Assembly (NCBI GenBank): GCA_964554365.1
Contig: CAZKOJ010000037.1
Coordinates: 1-29,236 of the forward strand
Source of the DNA: Clostridium_AM sp964554365
GTDB taxonomy: Bacteria > Bacillota > Clostridia > Clostridiales > Clostridiaceae
Reading direction: 5' to 3'
Length of the DNA: 29,236 nucleotides
Shown here in pieces: positions 6,996 to 14,193 of the stretch. The notes beneath the pieces were generated by a model. That model was not told the origin of the DNA, ran no database searches, and worked only from the letters and a program-made list of their open reading frames with translations. The translations under genes and the position numbers were made by a program. The stretch's first letter is position 1; each line of letters begins with the position of its first letter.

Positions 6996-8171
6996 ATGAG
7001 TACTGTAAAACTAAAAGACAACATTTATTGGATTGGAGTAGAAAATCCTGAACTTAGAGTTTTCGATATAATAATGGAAACCAAAAAAGGAACTACCTAT
7101 AATTCCTATTTAATTGATGATGAAAAGGTAGCTATAGTAGATAGTGTAAAGAATGGTTATTTTGATGAATTTCATTCAAATATAAAAAGTATAATTGGGG
7201 ATAGAGAAGTTGATTATATAATTGTTCAACATACAGAACTAGATCATAGCGGATCATTGGTAGATTTAATAAAAGCTTATCCAGAAGCAACGGTTATAGG
7301 TTCTAGAGCGGCATTAATATACATTAAAGATATAATTAATATGGAGTTTAAAAGTGAAGTTGCACCTCAAGAATTGAGCCTTGGAAAAACTAAATTGAAG
7401 TTTATACAGGCGCCAAATCTACATTGGCCTGATACAATGTTTACTTATGCTGAAAACCAAAATCTATTATTTACATGTGATTTTCTTGGATGTCATTATT
7501 GCCCTGATAACTGTGTAACTGATAATTGTTCAGGAGATTATTTTGACGAAATGAAATATTATTTCGATGTAATAATGGGACCATTTAAAAAATTTGTATT
7601 AATGGGTCTTGATAAGATTAAAGATTTGAAGATAGATGTAGTAGCACCTAGTCACGGACCTGTACATGTAGCTGATATAGAAAAATATATTGAACTTTAC
7701 AGGGAATGGGCACAAATAGAAAGTGCAAATGAAAAAAATGTACAAATATTTTATGTGTCTGCCTATGGAAATACAGAAAAAGTTGCTAAACATATAGCTG
7801 AGAAGATAAACCTTAAGGGAGTTAAGGCAGAAGCTCATGAAATAGGATCTATGAATATAAATGATATAGTAGGTCTTATAGAAAAATCTAATGGAATATT
7901 AATGGGCTCACCAACTATAAATCAGGATGCTGTTAAACCGGTATGGGACGTATTATCATTAGTATGTGCAATTACTAATAGAGGTAAAGCTGCTGGTGCA
8001 TTTGGTTCTTATGGATGGAGTGGAGAAGGTGTTCCAATGATGACTGCAAGATTAAAATCCTTAAAGTTTAATGTTGTAGAAGAGGGCCTTAAATTTAAAT
8101 TTGTTCCAAGTGAAGAAGATTTAAAAAATGTTGACGAATTTGTAGAGAAATTTATGGGGATTTTAAAATAA
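6996..8171 (+). CDS. fprA: FprA-family A-type flavoprotein (flavodiiron protein)
   Basis: The 391-residue protein is a class A flavodiiron protein that reduces O2 (or NO) to protect anaerobes. The N-terminal metallo-beta-lactamase-like domain (1-~245) carries the diiron ligands: H79-x-E81-x-D83-H84 in QHTELDHSG, H143 in NLHWPDT, D162 in CDFLGCH, and H220 in APSHGP. The C-terminal flavodoxin domain (~250-391) starts with VSAYGNTEKVAKHI, the FMN phosphate loop. No rubredoxin domain is fused, so electrons must come from a separate rubredoxin or similar donor. The start follows TTAGGAGGT. The gene stands alone and shares a bidirectional terminator with the convergent arginase gene. Confidence 0.95.
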   Translation: MSTVKLKDNIYWIGVENPELRVFDIIMETKKGTTYNSYLIDDEKVAIVDSVKNGYFDEFHSNIKSIIGDREVDYIIVQHTELDHSGSLVDLIKAYPEATVIGSRAALIYIKDIINMEFKSEVAPQELSLGKTKLKFIQAPNLHWPDTMFTYAENQNLLFTCDFLGCHYCPDNCVTDNCSGDYFDEMKYYFDVIMGPFKKFVLMGLDKIKDLKIDVVAPSHGPVHVADIEKYIELYREWAQIESANEKNVQIFYVSAYGNTEKVAKHIAEKINLKGVKAEAHEIGSMNINDIVGLIEKSNGILMGSPTINQDAVKPVWDVLSLVCAITNRGKAAGAFGSYGWSGEGVPMMTARLKSLKFNVVEEGLKFKFVPSEEDLKNVDEFVEKFMGILK

Positions 8172-8180
8172 AATAAAAAT

Positions 8181-8208
8181 AAAAAAAACTGCATTGCAGT
8201 TTTTTTTA
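8181..8208. terminator. Bidirectional terminator between fprA and arginase
   Basis: AAAAAAAACTGCA (8181-8193) and TGCAGTTTTTTTT (8195-8207) form a stem flanked by A and T runs, so it works on both strands. The right arm overlaps the arginase stop codon. Confidence 0.85.
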
Positions 8209-9105
8209 TTTTATATATTTAAATGTCCAGTTTAAAAGTTCTATACACATATCAGCAGTCGAGTCATCTTTGTCTAGAAGTGGATTTAGTTCTACAAAAT
8301 CCATGGATTTTACAAGGTTAGTTTCCATTAAATATTTTAAAAGATATTTAGCTTGTTCTAAATCCATACCATCTTTTACAGGAGTACCTGTACCAGGCAC
8401 TAAAGCAGAGTCAAGACAATCTATATCGAAACTTAAATGGATTGACTGGATACCATTATTTTTAATCTTTGAATGTACTTCTTCTAAGATTTTTTCCATA
8501 CCCATTTTTGATACATCTTCTGTAGAATAGACATTAAGGTTATTACTCTTTATTAGTGCTTTTTCACCTTCATCTAAATCTCTTGCACCTATAATAAATA
8601 CATTCTCAGGTTTTATTTTCATGCCTTTGTAATACAAATCTGTAAGTTCATTAAAACCTACACCCATAGCAGCAGCTAAAGGCATACCATGCACATTACC
8701 GGATATAGTAGTTTCAGGAGTATTTATATCTCCATGAGCATCAACCCAAATAACTGCAAGATTATCATAATATTTGCTAGCACCTGATATACTTCCAAGT
8801 CCTAAAGAATGGTCACCTCCAATAATCAAAGGAAAACTGTTAGAAGTAAGAGCACTATAAACTTGATGCGCCAAGTTTTTGTTTACCTCTACTATGGGTT
8901 TCAAATATTTCATATTAGGATGAGATTTATATTTTTCTTCTTCTGGTATATTTTCAACGTAAAGATCACCACAATCATATACGGTATGATTATTTTCACT
9001 TAAAATGTTTATTAAATTCTTTTCTCTAAGCTTTTTCGGTCCGAGTTCTACTCCTCTTTTATCTGAACCAAAAAATATTGGTACACCTATTATACTAATA
9101 TTCAT
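8206..9105 (-). CDS. rocF: Arginase
   Basis: Ureohydrolase-family enzyme: L-arginine + H2O gives L-ornithine + urea, using two Mn ions. Counting from the start chosen here (299 aa), the metal ligands are H99 (GGDHSLGLG), D122, H124 and D126 (DAHGDINT), and D227 and D229 (SFDIDCLD). E272 lies in VELNP. The N-terminal GVELGP segment and length favour arginase over agmatinase. An ATG five codons upstream (9120) is in frame, but it lies within the ribosome site: GGAGG occupies 9118-9114, 8 nt before ATG 9105. So 9105 is the real start. A possible -10 TATAAT lies at 9152-9147. Confidence 0.9.
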   Translation of the reverse strand: MNISIIGVPIFFGSDKRGVELGPKKLREKNLINILSENNHTVYDCGDLYVENIPEEEKYKSHPNMKYLKPIVEVNKNLAHQVYSALTSNSFPLIIGGDHSLGLGSISGASKYYDNLAVIWVDAHGDINTPETTISGNVHGMPLAAAMGVGFNELTDLYYKGMKIKPENVFIIGARDLDEGEKALIKSNNLNVYSTEDVSKMGMEKILEEVHSKIKNNGIQSIHLSFDIDCLDSALVPGTGTPVKDGMDLEQAKYLLKYLMETNLVKSMDFVELNPLLDKDDSTADMCIELLNWTFKYIK

Positions 9106-9169
9106 TACATTTACCTCCATATATGAATTATCTCGTATGTTACTTGATTATATACCAATGAAAATAAAT

Positions 9170-9200
9170 AAAAAATAGTTTATTAAAAAAATAGTTTATT
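9170..9200. repeat. Tandem AT-rich 15/16-bp repeat at the arginase promoter
   Basis: AAAAAATAGTTTATT (9170-9184) is repeated with one extra A at 9185-9200. It covers the expected -35 position (17 nt before TATAAT at 9152-9147) of the arginase promoter. It may be a regulator site or simple slippage. Confidence 0.5.
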
Positions 9201-9562
9201 TCGAATATTATGAAATATTATAAATATTCATTTGCGAAAAAATATACATATTTATATTAATTCAATATGATAAATAGAGAAAGTTCTTAAAATTAAAGTA
9301 AATCTAATATGTTTTTTAATTTCAAATTTTTGTTGAAATTATACAGAAAAATTTTGGGAATAAATACGATAAAAGTTTAAAAAATAATAGTGTAATTATA
9401 CAATAAAATTTTTTGGACAATATATATAATATAGAGGTAAATTTGTATGAAGTCTTACGGATGGAAGCTATTTGATAAATTATTAGTAAAATTATTTTAC
9501 ATGTGGTAAAATAATTACACTGGAATTTATAACTATAATTTTAAAGATGAGGAGATGTTTTT
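9201..9562 (+). other. Intergenic region with possible 20-codon ORF and hairpin
   Basis: About 360 bases of very AT-rich DNA. A short frame at 9447-9509 (MKSYGWKLFDKLLVKLFYMW) follows GAGGT at 8 nt, with TATAAT at 9425-9430. The peptide is aromatic and amphipathic. Its 3' end overlaps an 11-bp inverted repeat, AATTATTTTAC (9490-9500) and GTAAAATAATT (9506-9516), with a 5-nt loop. This could be an operator or attenuator for the gene at 9563. No other feature is supported. Confidence 0.3.
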
Positions 9563-9958
9563 ATGAATAAAGAAAAAATAATTGAATGTTTACTAAAAGA
9601 TGGTTTAAGTGATATAGAAGATTTAAACTGTGAAGAGGCTCTAGCATTGAGGTTTTTCTATGATTTTGACGAAGAAGAGGTAAAAGCTGCTAAAGCTTAT
9701 GCAAATGATGAGTGTGGAGATGAAGTAGAAGGCGATAAATGGTATTATGAGTATTTCCTTCCTTACTTAAGCGATTTAGCAGTGGATAATGTGGGAGAAA
9801 CAATAGAAAATGTTATGGGAGAATTAAATATTGATGCACAGTATATGACTTATGAATTAGATAAGGAAAATCATAGCTATGGTGAGTTTGTAGCAGTATT
9901 TTATGAAAAGGGAAAAGATATCGAGTTAGACACAATTTTAGATAAATTAGAACAATAA
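9563..9958 (+). CDS. Hypothetical acidic soluble protein, 131 aa
   Basis: The start follows GAGGAG at good spacing. The protein is strongly acidic (clusters such as DFDEEEV and DECGDEVEGD), mostly helical in character, and has no signal peptide, membrane segment or recognised motif. A mid-region with YYEYFLPYLSDLAVDNV suggests a small alpha/beta fold. Cys residues at 23 and 51 are not in a metal motif. The next gene begins 27 nt downstream, so the two are probably co-transcribed. I do not recognise the family and assign no function. Confidence 0.75.
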   Translation: MNKEKIIECLLKDGLSDIEDLNCEEALALRFFYDFDEEEVKAAKAYANDECGDEVEGDKWYYEYFLPYLSDLAVDNVGETIENVMGELNIDAQYMTYELDKENHSYGEFVAVFYEKGKDIELDTILDKLEQ

Positions 9959-9985
9959 TTGTAACTTTATAGGTAGGTGATTTTA

Positions 9986-10527
9986 GTGAGGACATTAGCA
10001 TTTATGGCATCGCCACATAAGAATGGTAATACTGCAATTCTTTTGGATAGCTTTTTAAAAGGGGTTTCAGGAGAAGTGGAAGTTATAAATGTATATGAAA
10101 GTAATGTGAAACCTTGTATTGATTGTAAATACTGTTACAATCACAAAGAATGTGTATTGAAGGATGATATGATAGATATTTATAAAAAAATAGAAAATAG
10201 CAATAATATAATCATAGCTTCTCCAGTATATTTTTCATTTGTACCTGCACCTTTAAANNNNNNNNNNAAGTAGGCTGGAGTGGAAAATTTATAAGAAAAG
10301 ATTTTGCACAAATTTCAAAAAAGAAAACAGGAATTCTTATTATGACAGCAGGGTCTAATATGGAAAATGTTTTTGAACCCACAGAATATGCCATGAAGCA
10401 ATTTTTTTCTGTTACTGGATCAGAACTTGTGCATAAGATATATGCCATAAATACTGATAAAGTGCTAGTTGAAAATAACGAAGAAATTAAAAATAAGGCT
10501 TTCCAAGCAGGAGAGAGCATTTCTTAA
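9986..10527 (+). CDS. Iron-sulfur flavoprotein / NADPH-dependent FMN reductase, interrupted by an assembly gap
   Basis: The N-terminal half begins RTLAFMASPHKNGNTA, a flavodoxin-type FMN phosphate loop. It then has C44-x2-C47-x2-C50-x5-C56, exactly the compact 4Fe-4S motif of iron-sulfur flavoproteins (Isf), and ASPVYFSFVPAPL. Ten Ns (10258-10267) follow. The C-terminal half resumes at GTA 10270 with VGWSGKF and ends at TAA 10525-10527. The two halves are out of frame across the 10 Ns, so the gap length is nominal. Isf proteins pass electrons in anaerobes, often in oxidative defence. GTG 9986 is preferred because AGGTGA (9975-9980) lies 5 nt upstream; an in-frame GTG at 9977 overlaps that site. 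The C-terminal half alone would otherwise look like a separate short ORF. Confidence 0.85.
10258..10267. other. Assembly gap (10 N)
   Basis: Ten Ns inside the iron-sulfur flavoprotein gene. Codon phase on both sides requires a true gap of 3k+2 bases, so 10 cannot be the real length. Family pattern (PLK-x-x-IDR-x-Q before the VGW/VFW segment) suggests about 17-20 bases. Confidence 0.95.
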
Positions 10528-10601
10528 TTTAGGCACCTTCAAAAAATAACAAGTCATTCTGCCAGTATATTTGACTTGTTATTTTCTTTCATGTGCCTTA
10601 A
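10528..10601. mobile_element. Short inverted-repeat element (MITE-like), copy A; also acts as terminator
   Basis: Starts TTTAGGCACCTTC and ends with the imperfect complement CATGTGCCTTAAA. The inner arms AAAATAACAAGTCA (10543-10556) and TGACTTGTTATTTT (10572-10585) pair perfectly over 14 bp with a 15-nt loop. The same ~30-bp ends bound a 167-bp element at 13281-13447, so these are two members of a small repeat family. Here the element begins just after the flavoprotein stop and probably also terminates that transcript. The internal part looks like a deleted remnant of copy B. Confidence 0.65.
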
Positions 10602-10634
10602 AAAATAAGGCCTACAGAATCTAATTCTGTAGGC
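10598..10634 (-). terminator. Terminator of the Spo0E-like gene
   Basis: GCCTACAGAAT (10610-10620) and ATTCTGTAGGC (10624-10634) form a perfect 11-bp stem. On the minus strand it is followed by CTTATTTTTT. Confidence 0.75.
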
Positions 10635-10707
10635 TTGTACTATATAACTGTAGATAATTAAAACTATTAAAATTAAATTAGAGTTTTAATAACTTTTACA
10701 GATAAAT

Positions 10708-10872
10708 TTAGTTAATTTTTTGGCGCTTTTGATATTCTAAGATAAGCTTGTCTAATTTTTGACTACATTCAACTACATCCTTGTTTGTAAGTTCTTTACA
10801 AGATAATAATATATACAGTGTTTCCTTTAAGTCGTCAATTTCCATGTCTAAAATTTTCAAATAACCGTTCAT
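10708..10872 (-). CDS. Spo0E-like aspartyl-phosphate phosphatase
   Basis: A short helical-hairpin protein (about 54 aa) with the Spo0E signature SQKLDKLILEYQK. The family removes phosphate from Spo0A~P and so delays sporulation. The N-terminal helix (MEIDDLKETLYILLS) pairs with the signature helix. The start is uncertain. In-frame ATGs lie at 10899, 10878 and 10872, in a stretch where TTATGGGG is tandemly repeated. I chose 10872 because GGGG lies 8 nt upstream; 10899 has no ribosome site. A minus-strand terminator at 10598-10634 follows. The fold and motif call is strong despite the small size. Confidence 0.8.
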   Translation of the reverse strand: MNGYLKILDMEIDDLKETLYILLSCKELTNKDVVECSQKLDKLILEYQKRQKIN

Positions 10873-10899
10873 TCTCATAACCCCATAACCCCATAACAT

Positions 10900-11278
10900 T
10901 TAATATAATAAGTTAAGTTTTCTAGCACTCTTATATTCTAGCAGATTATTTATAATTACGCAGATGTTTTATTAGTCAAGTATATACATTATATTACAGG
11001 AAGAAACATAATTACTGTAGATAAAGTGTGGATTAATGTGTGGAGGAAATGTGGAAAAAGAGAAAAACATGTATGTAGCTGTTGATATAGAATGTTATGT
11101 AAAAACATGTAAATAAAGAATGCTGTCTAAAAGTTTTTAGCTTTTATAATAAATTTTTTAGTAAGAATCAAATTTAATAATTATAATATTAAATTTTACA
11201 AACATGGTTTATTAAACCAAAAATCATAACTAAATATAGGGGAAATACATATAAATTAAATTAATAAAAGTTTAAAGC
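10900..11278. other. AT-rich intergenic region with small palindromes
   Basis: No convincing gene. A GGAGG at 11042-11046 precedes only a 9-codon frame. Two inverted repeats are visible: AAATTTAAT/ATTAAATTT (11170-11196) and TGGTTTATTAAACCA (11205-11219). The second is compact enough to be an operator for glpX. Confidence 0.4.
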
Positions 11279-11306
11279 TTGTTTTATTCGGCAAATGTGA
11301 TATAAT
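11279..11306 (+). promoter_or_regulatory. glpX promoter (extended -10)
   Basis: TTGTTT (11279-11284), a 16-nt spacer and TGATATAAT (11298-11306) give an extended -10 promoter. The leader to the glpX start is about 130 nt and AT-rich, with a possible ATAGGT/ACCTAT pairing. Confidence 0.55.
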
Positions 11307-11446
11307 ATTTAACTGTAATAGGTATAAAAAAGCACATAATAATATTAAATAACCTATACTAATTACATTATATTAGAAGAAATGTGTAATACATTTAATA
11401 ATAATAGCTAATTATATATCCAATATAAAACTGGAGGTAAAATTGT

Positions 11447-12418
11447 ATGTTTAACACAGATATAGCAATGGGACTAGCTAGAGTTACAGAGGCAGCAGCA
11501 CTTCGCTCTGCAAAACTTATGGGAAGAGGAGATAAAATAGCTGCAGATCAGGCTGCAGTAGATGGTATGGAAAAAGCTTTTACTATGATGCCTGTAAGAG
11601 GAACTGTAGTAATAGGAGAAGGAGAACTAGATAATGCACCAATGTTATATATAGGACAGCAGGTAGGTATTGGAAATGAAAATATGCCTGAAATGGATAT
11701 AGCAGTGGACCCTTTAGATGGTACTGTTTTAATAGCTAAAGGATTACCTAATGCTATTGCAGTAGTTGCTATGGGACCAAAAGGAAGCTTATTTCATGCT
11801 CCAGATATGTATATGAAAAAAATAGCTGTAGGACCTGGAGCTAAAGGTGCTATAGATATAAATAAAAGTCCAAAAGAGAATATATTGAATGTAGCAAAAG
11901 CACTAAACAAAGATGTAGCTGAACTTACTGTAATTGTTCAAGAAAGAGAAAGACATGATTATATTGTACAAGCAGCTAGAGAAGTAGGGGCTAGAGTTAA
12001 ACTTTTTGGTGAAGGGGACGTGGCCGCAGTACTTGCTTGTGGATTTGAAAATACTGGTGTAGATATATTTATGGGAACAGGTGGTGCACCAGAAGGAGTT
12101 ATAGCAGCAGCTGCTATAAAATGTATGGGCGGAGAAATGCAAGCAAAATTAGAGCCGCATACAGAAGAAGAAAGAAAAAGATGTAATACTATGGGCATAC
12201 AGGATGTAGATAAAACTTTATTTATAGAGGATCTTGTTAAAAATGATGATGTTTATTTTGCAGCTACAGGTATAACTGATTGTGACCTTTTAAGAGGAGT
12301 GGTATTCTCTAAAAATGATGGAGCAACAACTCATACTGTAGTTATGAGATCAAAGACAGGTACTGTAAGATTTGTAGAAGCCCATCATGATTTAAAAAGA
12401 AGTAGTTTGGTAGTTTAA
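11447..12418 (+). CDS. glpX: Class II fructose-1,6-bisphosphatase
   Basis: The 323-residue GlpX-type enzyme hydrolyses fructose-1,6-bisphosphate to fructose-6-phosphate for gluconeogenesis, with a divalent metal. Visible motifs are the N-terminal LARVTEAAALRSAKLMGRGDK, GEGELDNAP with E58 and E60, and the metal/phosphate site VDPLDGT (D88, D91, T93). FGEGDVAAV and GTGGAPEG follow in the sugar-phosphate half. Length fits the family. ATG 11447 follows CTGGAGGTAAAATTGT. It is monocistronic, with its own promoter and a strong terminator. Confidence 0.95.
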   Translation: MFNTDIAMGLARVTEAAALRSAKLMGRGDKIAADQAAVDGMEKAFTMMPVRGTVVIGEGELDNAPMLYIGQQVGIGNENMPEMDIAVDPLDGTVLIAKGLPNAIAVVAMGPKGSLFHAPDMYMKKIAVGPGAKGAIDINKSPKENILNVAKALNKDVAELTVIVQERERHDYIVQAAREVGARVKLFGEGDVAAVLACGFENTGVDIFMGTGGAPEGVIAAAAIKCMGGEMQAKLEPHTEEERKRCNTMGIQDVDKTLFIEDLVKNDDVYFAATGITDCDLLRGVVFSKNDGATTHTVVMRSKTGTVRFVEAHHDLKRSSLVV

Positions 12419-12448
12419 GGTCTAATTAATAGAAATTAATGAAAAAAG

Positions 12449-12485
12449 GCTCATTTTCAATATAAAATTGAAAATGAGCTTTTTG
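12449..12485 (+). terminator. Rho-independent terminator after glpX
   Basis: GCTCATTTTCAAT (12449-12461) and ATTGAAAATGAGC (12467-12479) form a perfect 13-bp stem followed by TTTTTG. Confidence 0.85.
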
Positions 12486-12620
12486 TGTGAGATAAAAAAT
12501 AATTATAGAAAAATGAATAAGTATTTTAAATTATAATAGTTATAAGAATTTTATAATAAAACAGATATAATAAAAATGGATAAATATATAATTTAGTTTT
12601 TTTGCAAAGTTGGTGAAAAA

Positions 12621-13304
12621 TTGGTTTCTATAATAATACCTGTATTAAATGAAGAGAAAAATATTGAGAAATTTCTAATGGATTTAAGTTATATAGATGG
12701 AAATAAAGAAATTATAGTAGCAGATGGAGGTAGTACTGATAGAACAGTACTAATTGCTTCAAAATTTGCAAAAGTGATTATAGGGAAAAAAGGAAGAGCT
12801 GAGCAAATGAATACAGGCGCTAGTAAAGCTAAGGGAAATATTTTATGGTTTTTACATGCAGATTCAGTAGTTCATAAGACTTCTCTTAAGTATATAGAGG
12901 AGGCCATAGCTGAGGGTAATGTAGGCGGTGGATTATCCCTTTATTTTTATGATTATAATACCTTATTTATGAAATATATATCAAAAACATCAAACATAAG
13001 AGCTGATATATTTGGTATGTATTATGGGGATCAAGGTATATTTGTAAAAAAAGATGTTTTTGAAAATATAGGGGGATATCCACAAATAAAGCTTATGGAA
13101 GACATAGAAATTTCATTAAAGTTAAAGAAGATAGGAAATACTAAAATGTTAAAGTGCCCTATTGGAAGTTCTGCTAGAAAGTTTAAAAAAGCAGGGCAGC
13201 TTAGGACGCATTTCTTAATGCATAAAATTAGAATTTTATATTTACTAGGAGTGTCGCATAATAAGTTATATAAAATGTACTATAAGGCATATGAAAGAAA
13301 ATAA
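12621..13304 (+). CDS. Family 2 glycosyltransferase, TIGR04283-like
   Basis: The 227-residue GT-A enzyme has the nucleotide-sugar binding start VSIIIPVLNEEKNI, VADGGSTDRT, GRAEQMNTGA, the metal-binding FLHADS (DxD position), and the acceptor-side GGYPQIKLMEDIEISLKLKK. Length and the RAEQMN and LMED patterns match TIGR04283, named for arsenosugar-type loci, usually beside a TIGR04282/DUF2064 partner as here. The start is TTG 12621 with a weak GGTGA; no better start exists. It opens a six-gene same-strand cluster. The last codons and stop (from about 13281) lie inside the terminal repeat of the MITE-like element, so the native C-terminus has probably been replaced. Confidence 0.85.
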   Translation: MVSIIIPVLNEEKNIEKFLMDLSYIDGNKEIIVADGGSTDRTVLIASKFAKVIIGKKGRAEQMNTGASKAKGNILWFLHADSVVHKTSLKYIEEAIAEGNVGGGLSLYFYDYNTLFMKYISKTSNIRADIFGMYYGDQGIFVKKDVFENIGGYPQIKLMEDIEISLKLKKIGNTKMLKCPIGSSARKFKKAGQLRTHFLMHKIRILYLLGVSHNKLYKMYYKAYERK

Positions 13305-13447
13305 CAAGTCAAAGCTGCGACGGATATTTTATGTCAGACAAGGAAACAGGTTCCGCTGATAGTTGTTCTATCAAAGGATTCTGCTGACGCAGTATGACAC
13401 AAAATAGACTAGCAGACTGACTAATTATTTTTTTGAATGTGCCTAAA
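13281..13447. mobile_element. Inverted-repeat element (MITE-like), copy B, with branched internal fold
   Basis: The left end 13281-13311 matches the complement of copy A's right end at 29 of 31 positions (shared core GAAAGAAAATAACAAGTCA). The right end 13418-13447 ends GAATGTGCCTAAA. The interior is more GC-rich than its surroundings and can fold as a branched structure. TATTTTATGTCA (13325-13336) pairs with TGACACAAAATA (13395-13406, one mismatch). It encloses hairpins GGAA/TTCC, GATAG/CTATC and CTGC/GCAG. It lies between the glycosyltransferase and DUF2064 genes. No transposase is encoded, so movement would need help in trans. Confidence 0.65.
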
Positions 13448-13479
13448 TAAGATGTTAGTTTACAGGAGGCAGAATAAAA

Positions 13480-14193
13480 ATGAATGCGCTTATATTAATG
13501 ACTAGAGTGCCAGTACCTTATAAGACAAAAACTAGGCTAATGAATATATTTACAGGTGAACAATGTGCGGACATACATAGGTGCTTCTTGTTAGATTTGT
13601 TTAGGGTATGTAATAAGTTAAAACATAGTATAGATATATATTTAACTTATACACCAGAAGGGGATTTGCACTTATTTAAGGATATAATTCCAGATTACAT
13701 AAAGATTTTTCCACAAGAAGGCAAAGATTTAGGTGCTAAAATGAACAATGCTATAAATAGTCTATTACACAAAAACTATGAAAAAGTTATCCTTATAGGT
13801 ACTGATATACCTGAAATACAACCAGAATACATAGAAAAAGCTTTTACTATATTGGATAAAAAGGATTTGTGTTTTGGGCCTACTATGGATGGTGGTTACT
13901 ATTTAGTAGGAATGAAGTGCCCTCATGAAGGGATTTTTTGTGAAGATATACACTGGGGGAATAAGTCTGTAATGGAGGGGACCATGGAAAAAGCTAATAA
14001 AAAGGGATTTACTGTGGGACTTGCACATAAATGTAGAGATATAGATACTAAAGAAGATATTAAAGAATTTATAAATCATATAAGAATGAAGGATGTCCAC
14101 TACAAGGTTTTCCCAATAAATACAATAGCATTTATAACAGAGTATTGGAGTGATAGAAATGTTGAGAAAAATATTAGAGGACAGTATATATAA
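13480..14193 (+). CDS. DUF2064 / TIGR04282-type glycosyltransferase-like protein
   Basis: The 237-residue protein has a nucleotidyltransferase-like GT-A fold. The N-terminus LILMTRVPVPYKTKTRL corresponds to the DUF2064 signature (KxPxPGxVKTRL). A central IGTDIPEIQPEYI and GPTMDGGYYLVGMK follow, and the end has CRDIDTKEDIKEF. It resembles MobA/CofC-like transferases, and TIGR04282 members pair with TIGR04283 enzymes. The donor and acceptor are unknown. ATG 13480 follows ACAGGAGG. The gene overlaps the next by 35 nt, implying translational coupling. It lies just after the repeat element, which may reduce or alter expression from upstream. Confidence 0.85.
   Translation: MNALILMTRVPVPYKTKTRLMNIFTGEQCADIHRCFLLDLFRVCNKLKHSIDIYLTYTPEGDLHLFKDIIPDYIKIFPQEGKDLGAKMNNAINSLLHKNYEKVILIGTDIPEIQPEYIEKAFTILDKKDLCFGPTMDGGYYLVGMKCPHEGIFCEDIHWGNKSVMEGTMEKANKKGFTVGLAHKCRDIDTKEDIKEFINHIRMKDVHYKVFPINTIAFITEYWSDRNVEKNIRGQYI

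Noticed and set aside
9105..9120. Upstream ATG of arginase at 9120
   Set aside because: The ATG overlaps the GGAGG that serves the ATG at 9105, so it cannot be the used start.
11040..11080. GGAGG with ATG start before glpX
   Set aside because: The frame closes after nine codons and the peptide shows no distinctive pattern.
11959..12198. Minus-strand frame within glpX
   Set aside because: Shadow of a strongly conserved gene; no start signal and no recognisable protein.
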